Shown: piece after piece, positions 47,801 to 57,500 of the stretch
Numbering within the stretch: position 1 is the stretch's first letter
Layout of the letters: every line of letters begins with the position of its first letter
Source: CAWIXB01 sp963839955
GTDB lineage: Bacteria; Actinomycetota; Actinomycetes; JACCUZ01
DNA: 64,000 nucleotides
Assembly (NCBI GenBank): GCA_963839955.1
Contig: CAWIXB010000001.1
Span: 806,001-870,000, forward strand
Direction: 5' to 3'
Notes under the pieces: generated by a model
Told to the model about the DNA's origin: nothing
The model's database searches: none
Seen by the model: only the letters and a program-made list of their open reading frames with translations
Program-made: the position numbers and the translations under genes

Positions 47801-49350
47801 ACAACGTGAAGGTCACCTTCGTCAGCGACCGACAGACCGGCGGCTACCACGAGCCGTCCCGCTGGTGGGTGCAGGTGCCTGACGGCGCCGGCGGGTGGAA
47901 GGCAGTACCCCAGCAGTTCCATGACCCGGCCATCCCCGCAGCCAAGTTCAACGAGGCGCTGTTCAAGGCAGTGAAGACGGACAAGGTCCGGGTGGCATTC
48001 ACGAACGATCCCGGCCAGTACACGGCGATCTCGGAGGTTCAGGTCTTCCGCTCTGGCCGCAAGGCTCCGCCGACGTCGAACCAGGCACCCGTGGTGACGG
48101 CCACGCAGGACGCGACCTCCGACGGCAACCTCTCCACCCACCTGGTCGGCACCGTCTCCGACGACGGCGTCCCCTACGACAAGGAGCTCACGTTCGGCTG
48201 GGAGACTGTCTCGGCACCGGAAGGCGCCGGCGTCATCTACTCCGACCAGCACGCACGCCAGACGAAGGTGACGGGAACGGCCCCGGGCGAGTACGTCTTC
48301 CGGTTCTTCGGCGAAGACGGCGAGGAGCGTTCCGAAGCGACTGTCACTGTGACCCTGAGCGAACGTGACGTCTCTGCCGACCTCGGTGCATCGGCCACCA
48401 TCACCACGACCGGTACCTCACCGTGGGAGAACCACCAGAAGGTCAACGACCCCGACACCCCTGGCAGCTCCAGCCCTGGAGCAGGCGTCGGGTGGGGCAA
48501 CTGGGGCCAGCAGCTGAACGGCACCAGCCCGGCCCGGGCCGCCTGGATCCAGTACGCGTGGGACTCGCCGGTGCGGCTGGCCTCCACCGATATCTACTGG
48601 TACGACGACAACGGCGGTGTCCGCCGCCCGACGGCGACGACGTGGGCGATCGAGTCCTCGACCAACGGCACCGACTGGACGCCGGTCGAGCTGACCAACG
48701 GCTCGACGTATGCGAACGCTCTCAACGCCAACGCCTACAACCACGTCGACTTCGCACCGATCACCGCGAAGTTCCTTCGCATCCGCGTCTTCGGCGTGAT
48801 GGGTACCGGGGCCGGTAGCGGGGTGCTGCGCTGGCGGACGAACGGTGAGGAGGTGGAGTCGGTCCGTCAGCCCGTGCTCATCCGCACCACGACCGGCAAC
48901 GTCCCCACGCTGCCGAGCAAGCTCGACGTCACCTACGCCAGTGGAGCCCATGGAACGGCTGACTTCAGGTGGGAAGAGATCACGCCGGCAATGGTCGCCG
49001 AGGCCAATGTGGACCCGTTCGTGGTGCACGGTGTGAGCGACCTCTACGGGCTCTTCGCCGAGGCGCGCGTATACGTACGTCCCGAGAGCGAGATCTCGAT
49101 CCAGGACGCCGAGTCGTTCGCGCAGACCGTGCAGGTGGGTGAACAGCCGTTCCTGCCGGACAAGGTGGCGGTGTCGTACAACGACGGCTCGCGTGACAAC
49201 CAGGCCATCGGCGTCGACTGGGACTACGACCCGAGCGTCGTCAACACCCCGGGCACGTACACCATCGTCGGCCAGCTGATCCGGCCGGACTACGTCAGTA
49301 GCGCAGGCACGACTCAGACGACGCTGACGCTCACCGTCGTCGACGACTAG
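44872..49350 (+). CDS. very large exported MGH1/GH63-like (alpha/alpha) glycosidase with F5/8 C and Ig-like domains
   Basis: The predicted protein has about 1,492 aa. ATG 44872 is chosen because AAGGAG lies 5 nt upstream; an in-frame ATG at 44833 sits almost at the expected transcript start. A Sec signal (LASVTALTLGALVGASPAAN) is followed by an N-terminal beta-sandwich (about 50-320). An (alpha/alpha)6-barrel-like domain spans about 366-880 with YRWWGERFNTLDANS, NSIALTQPMHLQDTKWL, RPESAYVWGAFDAARQLYAL and DMAGIQPRSDDKIQLWPIDL. Then come an F5/8 C (discoidin) domain (890-1060), a PKD-like domain, a second F5/8 C (1163-1325) and two Ig-like group-4 domains (LPSKLDVTYASGAHG and LPDKVAVSYNDGSRD). 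The catalytic fold resembles MGH1/GH63-type or GH142-type enzymes; the substrate is unknown, an L-arabinoside being likely from context. Confidence 0.8.
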   Translation: MRTRRSGGLKVLPVSSRLVHRTVVLASVTALTLGALVGASPAANADHHVLPENQSDIGVYTDGQSDSMAIGDPSYNNLSEVAAKLKPPVPYTASSMFESIFRKQSRPGGTGGTGKYYVDDVLGVQGTLGTPILMTRGRSLYMRGVSNRNFTVMGFGGNTFVGGPNNLGDLYTVTVPGQTVAEVNTSRFNAPSHAGSKYTIGSTGVTADLTKFITYDNVAVTSLAFANPGSSAATFTVRASSPLATKAGTGPAQLTGTRTITSGSNNGLRDTPWETVTVDLSADGFTRDGANLDRQVTVPAGGKASLSVVGAVYSDTLPDSAKSFRHYAKMKPQDAVRDAMTDFNRRWAEEVPYIDVPDPAVQKAIIYRWWGERFNTLDANSPGHVYQYPTTVEGSNLYQNSIALTQPMHLQDTKWLRTPYLPYGEILNIGELSGSSAFLDSPGHTSWNNHYSQYIGTAGLEAFNVHGGGADIARKFAGYFESDGVGQLEHYDGNDDGLIAYDANFMPGNDADAISFGFPKSNAGAPGARTIERPESAYVWGAFDAARQLYALSGAPQSKVNALATDADKVRAATLDRLWSPDMRMFLAGTSHGARSAASSNGAPNPLPENARNLIPAKESNLYDVYAQNLIPVDQAKKYVDGYRFLTYGDNFPIFPFYTANQFDRQRYGIGGSNNFSNINFTVQYRGVRSALRHYDPEQKYITPAYARRLLDWMAWSIYVNADARVANQAEFYSNWNPTTKTYNRNNPFHVMLGNQNYIYIEDMAGIQPRSDDKIQLWPIDLGYDHFMVNNLRYHGHDVTIVWDKTGQKYGLGTGYSLFLDGNRKLTTDKLGKLTYDPNTGNVTVADGMTVTFKKGGRTPFQSAIKTGVDDKRVVDYLKTAGIDQTEKSPNLATGASLSSSYTQQGARPTPWREFHTPGFPSSPNHTPGATRETERPVSLGAITDGVTANEPFWGNSGTTEKNGFVELDLGSAKSLDNVKVTFVSDRQTGGYHEPSRWWVQVPDGAGGWKAVPQQFHDPAIPAAKFNEALFKAVKTDKVRVAFTNDPGQYTAISEVQVFRSGRKAPPTSNQAPVVTATQDATSDGNLSTHLVGTVSDDGVPYDKELTFGWETVSAPEGAGVIYSDQHARQTKVTGTAPGEYVFRFFGEDGEERSEATVTVTLSERDVSADLGASATITTTGTSPWENHQKVNDPDTPGSSSPGAGVGWGNWGQQLNGTSPARAAWIQYAWDSPVRLASTDIYWYDDNGGVRRPTATTWAIESSTNGTDWTPVELTNGSTYANALNANAYNHVDFAPITAKFLRIRVFGVMGTGAGSGVLRWRTNGEEVESVRQPVLIRTTTGNVPTLPSKLDVTYASGAHGTADFRWEEITPAMVAEANVDPFVVHGVSDLYGLFAEARVYVRPESEISIQDAESFAQTVQVGEQPFLPDKVAVSYNDGSRDNQAIGVDWDYDPSVVNTPGTYTIVGQLIRPDYVSSAGTTQTTLTLTVVDD

Positions 49351-49359
49351 GACACGACG

Positions 49360-52300
49360 ATGACGACACGTTCCAGAATGCGCCCTGCAGCATGCGGGAC
49401 GGCCGTCGTGCTCGTCGCCACGCTGCTCGCCGCGGTCCCCTCCGCGGCGAGCAGCGTCCCCGCCGCGACCGCAACCACGCCTACCACGACCATCGAGTCC
49501 GGGGGCAACCCGATCCTGGCGGACGGGAGCGCGTACTCCGCTGACGCCGCCCCCCTCGTCGCCGGCGACAAGCTGTACGTCTACGCCGGTCACGACGAGG
49601 CGGCCGAGCAGCAGGCGGCCTTCGTCATGAGCGACTACCAGGTCTTCGCGACCGAGGACGTCGAGTCAGGCGTGTGGGACCACTACCCGGAGAACATGGT
49701 CCCCGGCGAGGTCTTCTCGTGGGCTACCGGGAGGTCTGCGTTCGCCGGTCAGGTGACCACGGGTGCCGACGGGAAGTACTACTGGTATGCACCGGTGGAA
49801 TGGGAGAACGCCTCGGTGCCGAACCGCATGGCGATCGGGGTCGCCGTGTCCGAGAGCCCCACCGGCCCGTGGACGGACGCCATCGGCGCGCCGCTGCTCA
49901 CCTGGACCGACGTGTTCGGCTCCAGCAGCAACGGCCAGGAGGTCATCGATCCGCACGTCTTCACCGACACGGACGGCCGGGTGTACCTCTACTGGGGCTC
50001 GTGGGGCGTCGCCCGGGTCGTCGAGCTCGACCCTTCGATGACCGCCCGCAAGGCCGGTTCGACGATCAGCACGCTGAGCGGGCTCACGTCCTTCTTCGAG
50101 GCACCCTGGGTCTTCAAGCGCAACGGCATCTACTACATGGCGTACGACTGGAAACAGGGCGGCAGCGCCTGCACGCCGTCGAACTACCAGGCGTGCGTGG
50201 GCTACGCGACGGCGACCAGCCCGCTCGGCCCGTGGACCTACCAGGGCATCATCCTCGGTGGGACCTCGGCGACGACGGTGCACCCTTCGATCATCGAGTT
50301 CGACGACTCGTGGTACCTGACGTATCACACCAAGGACGCCGAGATGGGTGGCCACTTCCGCCGCTCGGTCGCCATCGACAAGCTCCACTGGGACGGTGAC
50401 CGGATCCTTCCGGTGACTCAGACATGGGCAGAGGATCCGGCGTACAAGCTCAGCGAGAACCTCGCCACGGGCGCCCAGGTCTCCGCCTCGTTCACGGAGC
50501 AGCCGCCGATGCGGCTCGGGGCCCTCAACGACGGCCGGGCCCTGACCGCCCTGCTGCCCCCCGACCAGTGGGGCAACTACCGCGGCACGACGAGCTCGAA
50601 CGCCTCGGACTGGGTGCAGTACCAGTGGGACGCGCCGGTGCGCACGGGCAGCGTGGGCATCCAGTTCCACCGCGACGGGAACTGGATCCGCTCGCCGGAA
50701 TCCTGGGTCGTGGAGTACCGCGACGCCAACGGCGACTGGCGGCCGGTCTCCGGCGCGACCTACCCGACGGCCACAGGGGCGTGGCACACGGTCACCTTCG
50801 AGCCGGTGACGACGACAGCCCTCCGCGCGACGTTCCAGGGCCTGCCCGAAGGTCCGTTCGTGCACTCGGTGTCGGTGTCCGAGTGGGAGGTCTATGCGGT
50901 CCAGGCCGACTCCCTCCCGGGCATCGACCTGGTCACCCCCGTCGGCGTGGCCCCCGACCTGCCGGTCGCTGTCCGCGTGCCCCACGCGGCTGCCGGCTCG
51001 CTGTGGACGCCCGTGAACTGGTTCCCTGTCGACCCGTCGGAGTACGCCGAGGCCGGGACGTTCACTGTCCAGGGCAGGGTGCTCGGCCAGAAGGCTGGCT
51101 ACCTCACCGCGACCGTGGAGGTCGGCGGAACTGTCGAGCCTGGACCGGACGACACCCAGGCCCCCAGCGTGATGGCGAGCGCCGCCGGCACCGAGGGTCA
51201 GGACGGGTGGTTCCGCTCCAACGTCACCGTGCGGGTGGCGGCGGACGACGAGACCGACTACCTGACGACGATCAACACCCAGGTCGGAGAGGCCGCACCC
51301 ACGGTCACAGAGGACGTCCGGCACGTCGACCTGACGGTCACCGCCGAGGGCACGACGCCGGTTCGCGGCTCGGCCACGGATGCGGCGGGCAACACCTCCG
51401 CGGAGGTCACGCGCATCGTCAAGATCGACAAGACCGGGCCGCAGCTCACTGCGCCGCTCGATCCGGAGACCCGATCTGTGACCGTCTCTGCGACGGACGC
51501 GCGCTCGGGTGTCGCTGGGCTGGAGTACCGCTTCGACGGCACCGGTAGCTGGGTCACCGTGGCGAACGGCGCGAAGATCGAGGCTCCGGACGCGCTTCCG
51601 CACGACCTTGCGGTGCGGGCCCGTGACCTGGCCGGCAACCTCGCGATGGTGCTCGTCGACATCCCGCTCGGTGAGGGTGCCGTACTGCAGGGCAACGTCG
51701 CGGGCTACGCGACGGCGTCGGCGTCCTACACGTCCCCATGGGAGTCGGTGAACGGCCCCAACGACGGCACTACCGGGGTCTTCGAGAACGTCCAGAGCAA
51801 GACCGGGCGAACCTGGGGCACCTGGCCGCGCGTGGGCGAGCAGTGGTCCCGGCTCACCTGGGGCTTCGACGTGACGGTCGACCAGATCGGGGTGTGGTGG
51901 TTCCAGGACGCCCCCGACACCGCCAACTCCGGGATGATCGCGCCGCGCAGCTGGGTGCTGCAGTACCTCGACGCAGACGGCACGACGTGGCGCAACGTCA
52001 CGCTCACGGGTGAGAGCACCTACGCGCGGACGAGCACCGGGTTCATCCCGGTGTCCTTCGAGCCGGTCACAACCCGTGCTCTGCGGATCGTCGCCCAGGC
52101 ATGGGGGGCGGCCGAGGGCCAGGGTTCCGTCGGCATCCGTGAGTGGCAGGTCATCGCCGCCGACACCAGGGCGCCGACGGTCTCGGGCTCGGTGGCGGGA
52201 CGTGTGGTGACCGTGACGGCGGAGGACGAGGACTCCGGCGTAGAGAAGACGGAGTACAAGGTGGGCGCCTCGGGCGACTGGACGACCTACTCGGGCCCGG

Positions 52301-52713
52301 TGACGGTCGAGGGGACCGACGCGGTAACCGTGTTCTTCCGTGCGACCGACAAGGCGGGCAACGTCTCGGACGTGGGCTCGGTCGATGTCGCCGCGGTCGG
52401 CACGGTGGCGGTGAAGGTGAATGCGAAGGCGAAGCCCTCATCCGTCGAGCTGGGCAAGAGCTTCGCGCTTGAGGTCAGAGTCGCGCGGGCTGTGAAACCG
52501 CACGGGGCTGCCGCGCCGACCGGCACGGTCACAGTCACCATTGCCGGCGCGGATCATCTCGTCCCGCTCGTCGACGGCAAGGCGGCCCTCACTCTGGCCA
52601 CGACGGGACTCGATGCGGGGAAGTATGTGGTGGAGGTGAACTACCCGGGCGACACCGTCTACGCCGGCGGTGACACGTCGGTGAAGGTGAACATCCGCCC
52701 CCGGCCTAGTTGA
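49360..52713 (+). CDS. exported GH43-family glycosidase with multiple F5/8 C and Ig-like modules
   Basis: The predicted protein has 1,117 aa and starts 9 nt after the previous stop, so it is co-transcribed. A Sec signal (VVLVATLLAAVPSAASS) is followed by the GH43 propeller (about 40-345). The acidic triad is expected in ILADGSAYSADAAPLVAGDK, EVIDPHVFTDTDGRVYLYWG and FFEAPWVFKRNGIYYMAYDW. An F5/8 C domain (360-505), an Ig-like group-4 domain (515-590), OmpL47-like or HYR-like modules (605-770), a second F5/8 C (775-930), another OmpL47-like module and a Big3-like Ig domain (1015-1117) follow. There is no sortase motif. Family activities include alpha-L-arabinofuranosidase and endo-arabinanase; the exact one cannot be read. 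Confidence 0.88.
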   Translation: MTTRSRMRPAACGTAVVLVATLLAAVPSAASSVPAATATTPTTTIESGGNPILADGSAYSADAAPLVAGDKLYVYAGHDEAAEQQAAFVMSDYQVFATEDVESGVWDHYPENMVPGEVFSWATGRSAFAGQVTTGADGKYYWYAPVEWENASVPNRMAIGVAVSESPTGPWTDAIGAPLLTWTDVFGSSSNGQEVIDPHVFTDTDGRVYLYWGSWGVARVVELDPSMTARKAGSTISTLSGLTSFFEAPWVFKRNGIYYMAYDWKQGGSACTPSNYQACVGYATATSPLGPWTYQGIILGGTSATTVHPSIIEFDDSWYLTYHTKDAEMGGHFRRSVAIDKLHWDGDRILPVTQTWAEDPAYKLSENLATGAQVSASFTEQPPMRLGALNDGRALTALLPPDQWGNYRGTTSSNASDWVQYQWDAPVRTGSVGIQFHRDGNWIRSPESWVVEYRDANGDWRPVSGATYPTATGAWHTVTFEPVTTTALRATFQGLPEGPFVHSVSVSEWEVYAVQADSLPGIDLVTPVGVAPDLPVAVRVPHAAAGSLWTPVNWFPVDPSEYAEAGTFTVQGRVLGQKAGYLTATVEVGGTVEPGPDDTQAPSVMASAAGTEGQDGWFRSNVTVRVAADDETDYLTTINTQVGEAAPTVTEDVRHVDLTVTAEGTTPVRGSATDAAGNTSAEVTRIVKIDKTGPQLTAPLDPETRSVTVSATDARSGVAGLEYRFDGTGSWVTVANGAKIEAPDALPHDLAVRARDLAGNLAMVLVDIPLGEGAVLQGNVAGYATASASYTSPWESVNGPNDGTTGVFENVQSKTGRTWGTWPRVGEQWSRLTWGFDVTVDQIGVWWFQDAPDTANSGMIAPRSWVLQYLDADGTTWRNVTLTGESTYARTSTGFIPVSFEPVTTRALRIVAQAWGAAEGQGSVGIREWQVIAADTRAPTVSGSVAGRVVTVTAEDEDSGVEKTEYKVGASGDWTTYSGPVTVEGTDAVTVFFRATDKAGNVSDVGSVDVAAVGTVAVKVNAKAKPSSVELGKSFALEVRVARAVKPHGAAAPTGTVTVTIAGADHLVPLVDGKAALTLATTGLDAGKYVVEVNYPGDTVYAGGDTSVKVNIRPRPS

Positions 52714-52780
52714 CCCACCTGACCCCGCACCCCAGCCCGACTCTTCATAATGAGCCGACGCACCGGCCTGAGGGAGAGTC

Positions 52781-53734
52781 ATGACGAACGTGAGGAAAGG
52801 CCCGGCGGTCGGGCTTGTGTTGATGTGCGCATTGCTCTCGGCTCTACCCGTGGGGGCCGGCGAGCACCGGGCTGCGCGGGCCGCGGCGTCCCCGTTCTGC
52901 GACCCGGCTGTCGCCACGGATACCGGTGCGTCCGGGGCTCTCGCGAGGTCACCGCTCGCGCGCGGGGGCACGGTCCGCGAGCCGAGCCTCGGCGAGGGTC
53001 ACGAAGACCTCCCGGCCAGCGCCAAGGGCAAGGCGACCAAGGCTTTCACGGCGACCGTGCCGGTGTACTTCCATGTCGTCACCGACGGGGCTGCAGGAGC
53101 CCTGACCAGCACGCAGATCGCCGCGCAGATGAGCGTTCTCAACAACACGTTCGCAGCCGGTGAGGGTGGCGCCGCGACCGGCTTCGCGTTCCAGCTCGCC
53201 GGTGTGACTCGGACGAACAATGCTGCGTGGTTCTACGCGAACCCGGGCGGTACACGCGAGCACAGCATGAAGCAGGCCCTACGCCGGGGCGGCACCAACG
53301 CGCTGAACCTGTACTCGACGACGGCGGGCGACTACCTCGGCTGGGCCTACCTGCCCTCCATCGTGACCAAGCCCGGGCAGGCGTATTTGGACGGTGTGGT
53401 CTTCGACTGGGAGTCGATCCCAGGGACGTCGACCACCTACGCCGGGCAGTACGACCAGGGTGAGACGGCGACGCACGAGGTCGGTCACTGGCTGAACCTC
53501 GAGCACACGTTCTTCGGCGGATGCGGTGCGAAGGGAGACTTCGTCGCCGACACCCCGGCGCAGAAGACGCCGACGAGCGGGTGCCCCGCCGGCAAGGACA
53601 CGTGCCGCGGGCCGGGCCTCGACCCGATCCACAACTACATGGACTACTCCTTCGACTCCTGCTACACGGAGTTCACCGCCGGTCAGGTGCAGCGGATGAG
53701 GGACGCCTGGCTGTTCTACCGCGCAGGCTCATAG
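52781..53734 (+). CDS. secreted zinc metalloprotease, M43 (pappalysin/ulilysin-like)
   Basis: The predicted protein has 317 aa. The ATG follows GAGGGAGAG at about 4 nt. The Sec signal is VGLVLMCALLSALPVGAG, with a propeptide-like stretch to about residue 85. The catalytic domain has the metzincin zinc motif HEVGHWLNLEH (near residue 231) and a Met-turn NYMDYSFDSCYTEF. Paired cysteines (CGAKGD, CPAGKDTC) are as in ulilysin-type M43B peptidases. It follows the GH43 gene by 67 nt. A role in trimming extracellular proteins or plant glycoproteins is conjecture. Its stop overlaps the convergent SDR by 6 nt. Confidence 0.9.
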   Translation: MTNVRKGPAVGLVLMCALLSALPVGAGEHRAARAAASPFCDPAVATDTGASGALARSPLARGGTVREPSLGEGHEDLPASAKGKATKAFTATVPVYFHVVTDGAAGALTSTQIAAQMSVLNNTFAAGEGGAATGFAFQLAGVTRTNNAAWFYANPGGTREHSMKQALRRGGTNALNLYSTTAGDYLGWAYLPSIVTKPGQAYLDGVVFDWESIPGTSTTYAGQYDQGETATHEVGHWLNLEHTFFGGCGAKGDFVADTPAQKTPTSGCPAGKDTCRGPGLDPIHNYMDYSFDSCYTEFTAGQVQRMRDAWLFYRAGS

Positions 53735-54484
53735 CTCTTCGGGATCCGACCCTCTGGCGGCCCGGCCACCGTCGACAGGAATGACGGCGCCGCTGATGAA
53801 GCTGGCGTCGTCCGAGAGCAGGTGGGCCACGACCGCGGCCACCTCGTCCGGGCGCCCTACCCGGCCGAGCGGGTGCAACAGGCTCATCTGTGCCTCGGTG
53901 CGCGCGGCCGCATCGGGTGACTGCGCCTCGAGGTGCGCCCGGTAGCGCTCGGTCGTGATGGATCCCAGGGCGACGGCGTTGACCCGGATGCCGGCCGGGC
54001 CGTAGTCGACCGCGAGCGCGCGCGTCAGCCCTTCGATGGCGGCCTTGGCCGTCGCGTAGGGCAGCGCGCCACGTACGGCCCGCTGTGCCTGATGGGAGGA
54101 GACGTTGACGATCGCTCCGCCCTCGCCCCCGGCCAGGAACCGGCGGACCGCGGTCGCGCAGCCCACGACCGTCGCCCCGAGGTTCAGGTTGATGAGGGCC
54201 AGCACCTCCTCCGCGAGAGCGGAGTCGATCGAGGCGTCGCGGAAGACGGCGGCGTTGTTGACCCAGCCGACGAGCTGCCCAGCGCGTTGTGCCCGGTCGG
54301 CGGCCTCGGCGGCAACGTCCTCGTCGGCGGCGTCACCGACGACCGCAATGACCCGGGAACCCGCGGGGTGTGCGTCGGTCCACGCCACCGCAGCCGCGTC
54401 CAGCTCGATCACGACGACGGTGTCGCGCTCACCGAGCAGGCGCTCGACGATCGCGCGACCGACGCCGCGGCCACCCCCGGTCAC
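53729..54484 (-). CDS. short-chain dehydrogenase/reductase with an uncertain start
   Basis: The predicted protein has 251 aa from the GTG at 54482-54484. The NAD(P)-binding motif TGGGRGVGRAIVE, the NNAA motif, the catalytic Ser in IVNVSSHQAQRA and YATAKAA (Tyr/Lys) are intact, as is the C-terminal SGAVIPVDGG. Starting at that GTG would cut the first beta strand, because the in-frame codons upstream read SRSYVV just before TGGG. A CTG at 54511, 12 nt after the upstream stop, would restore a normal N-terminus (TVTSRSYVVTGGG). It lies behind the large glycosidase gene on the same strand, perhaps by re-initiation. A sugar or polyol dehydrogenase role is possible; the substrate is unknown. Confidence 0.85.
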   Translation of the reverse strand: MTGGGRGVGRAIVERLLGERDTVVVIELDAAAVAWTDAHPAGSRVIAVVGDAADEDVAAEAADRAQRAGQLVGWVNNAAVFRDASIDSALAEEVLALINLNLGATVVGCATAVRRFLAGGEGGAIVNVSSHQAQRAVRGALPYATAKAAIEGLTRALAVDYGPAGIRVNAVALGSITTERYRAHLEAQSPDAAARTEAQMSLLHPLGRVGRPDEVAAVVAHLLSDDASFISGAVIPVDGGRAARGSDPEEL

Positions 54485-54523
54485 GACGTACGACCGGCTG
54501 GTGACCGTCAGAGTCTATGAGCC

Positions 54524-57500
54524 TCAGAGTCCTTTCCCCTTGCCGGGCAGCCTCTTCGCGAACGGCGCCACGGTCAGCCGGTCCAGGATCGGCGCGAACT
54601 TCGACCGCAGCGGCACGGACCACTCGTCCGACGCGTAGGTCTTCCCGTCGAAGTTCGGCAGCTCCTCCGATGTGAACCGGACGGTGTTCCGGCCCGGCTT
54701 GAGATCCACCGGGACGGTGAGGACCCAGAAGTTGTTCTGGTGGAACGAGTGCGGGAACAGCACCCGCTCGCTGGCACGTCCGTTCACCGAGATGTCGGCG
54801 TGCCTGGCGATCGGGTCCGGGTTGTAGTGCGACGGTGGCGACTGCTCCGGGTTGCTGTAGCGCACCCGCAGCACGTGCCGGCCGGGCTCGCCCGCGGTGA
54901 CGTCGAACGTGATGGTGTTGTGGTTGCCCGGCTCACCGCCCACGTCGGTCACCGCGCGTCCGCCGCCGGCCTGCGACAGGTCCGTCACCTTGGCACTGCC
55001 GGCGAGGGTCGCGTCCTCGGCCTCGTACGACCGGGGGACGAGGGACCCGGATGAGGGCGACACAGCAATGCGGTCGAGCACGGTCCTGGCACTGGTACCG
55101 GTCACCGTCACCTTGTTGACGCCGCCGGACAGCGACACGGCGGCCGCCGAGGAACCGCTGACGGGACCGACCTCGCGCCCGTTCACGGACAGCCTGGCCG
55201 CGCCAGGGCCGAGGACGTCGCTACGGATCGTCGCTTCGGCGTCGTTTGCCGAGTACACCCAGAAGGTGGCCGTACCGTTCCTGCCGAGCGCGAGGCCACC
55301 GGAGCCGGACACGCCCTGGTGCGGGCCCGCGTGGGGCAGCTTGGTGTACGCCGGCTTCGCCGCGCCGCTGGTCTCGGCCGTCTCCGCCTCGTAGACCGTC
55401 GGCGTCGCCGCGGGGTTCCGCAAGGTCAGCGTGAGCCGGTCGACGATGGCGTCGCCGTGGGTCACCGACGTCCCGTCCAGGCTCTTCGCGGCGAGCGAGA
55501 TCTTGTGGGTGCCTTCGGTCAGCCGGACCTTGACGTCGGCGTGGTCCCAGACCACCCACTTGTACCCGAGGGGCAGTCGCAGCCCTTGCTCGTCGGCCCC
55601 GTCGACCCGGACGAAGACGTTCGTCGGGCCGTGCTCCTGCACCAGGGGATAGGTGTTCAGCGAGTTCGCGAACACGCTCAGGTCGTAGGTGTCCGTCTTC
55701 GGCACGTCGACCGAGAACGTCAGGACGCCGTCCGAGCCGGTGCGCAGGCCTCCGACGTCGAACCCGCCAGAGGTGTAGAACTTGCCGACGTCGGCCGGCG
55801 AGCCCTCCGGACCGTTCCGGCTGTACCCGTCGCCGCTGTAGGTGGCGTCCTCCGCCTCGTAGCTGTCCTTCCAGGAGACGGTGGGCGGCGCGGTCTCGGT
55901 GCCGGCCCCGGCGGGGGTCAGCACGATCTCGTACGCCGAAGACTCGGTCAGTGCGGGCAGCTCGCCCTCTCCGAACGAGATGGTCACCTCGCCGTCGACC
56001 ACGTCGACGTTGCGCTCCGCGAGCAGCTGCGGCTGTGCGGAGTCACCGATCTGGCCGGTCCACGGGATCTCGCGGATCCACGCGTGGACCCGGTCGCCGA
56101 ACACCTTCGCCGGCACGTTGTCGAAGACCGCGACCGACCGTCCGTCGGCACCGCCCATGATCGTGCGGGCCTGTTTGGCGGCGGTGTCGAGGGAGGCCAC
56201 GCCCTGGAGGGTGTAGTTGCGTCCCGGCTGCGGGGGAGTGACCTCGACCGTGTCGCCGGTCATGCCGGCGTACGCGTTGAACAGCCACCACTGACCGTTG
56301 CCCCGGTTGGCCTGCACAGCCGAGTCGGACAGGTTGCCGTCGATGTTCCAGTAGGCGATGTCCGCGTCGACCTTGGACTCCTCGATGGCCGAGACCCACT
56401 GGATCATCTGCCCGGGCACCGAGGTGTGGTAGTTGAACGCGTACTCGTTGACGTTGATGGGCAGCTCGGTGCCCTCGTACGGCGTGCCGGCGAAGAACTC
56501 CTGCTCCCAGGTGCGGTATCGCTTGACGCTCTCCCGCACCGCCTCCGGGTGGCTGAGCTCGTGCCAGGTGACGTAGTCGGGCACGGTGTCCGCGTCGATC
56601 GTGTGCTCCATGAAGCCCTTCACCTGTGCGAAGAGGACGCTGGTGTTGGGCCCGGCGATCTGGGCCTGCGGGATCTCGCCCTTGATCAGCCGGTAGATGC
56701 GGTCCCAGGCCGCGAAGTAGTCCGTCGGGTCGTTGAGCCAGCTGGTGCGGTCGTAGCTCCACGGGCCGGTGCCGAACATGTTGCCCTCGGGCTCGTTGAA
56801 CGGCACGAACACGACGTTGTCCTGGTACTGCTCCGGGAGCTGCTGGACCTGGTCGACCTGCTTCGCGACCTTCTGCACGTAGGTGTCGAGCTTCTGCTCC
56901 GGCGTCTCGCCGGGCCACTCGTAGGGGAAGCCGCGGTGGATGTCGGTCATGTAGATGAAGACCTTGCCGTCGGTCGCGTCGGCAAGCGGCTTGACGACCT
57001 CGAGCGCGTCGGCTCCAGGGTGCTGGGGTCCGTCCTGGGCCTTGGTGGAGACGGTGCGCAGCTTCATGCCGTCGATGAGGTTCCTGGTCGGTACGCCGTC
57101 GCCGTAGACGCCGTACAGCGTCCCGGAGGCGCCGCCGTGGAAGGCTCCCGTCGTCCTGCCGAGGTCGATCTTTATCTCACCGGGCTGGATGACGCGGACC
57201 GTCGCGGTCACGGTCTGCGGCCCGTTCTCGCCGGCGACCGTGCCGTCGACCTCGAACGTGCCACGGGACGCGTACTGGTCCGGGTCGACCTCGTCCCAGG
57301 TGATCCGGACCGGCCGGTCGTAGCCGTCCGAGAACGACGCGGGCGCCGACTCGGGCAGCTCCGGCGCCTCGCCGATGGCCGTGGTCACCTGGAAGGCGGT
57401 CTGCTTGACCTCGGTCGGCTCGGGCGGCTGCACACCGGTGGCCTCCTGCAGCTGCTCCGCGCTCAGTGCCGCGTCGTACACGGCGAAGTCGTCGATGGCG

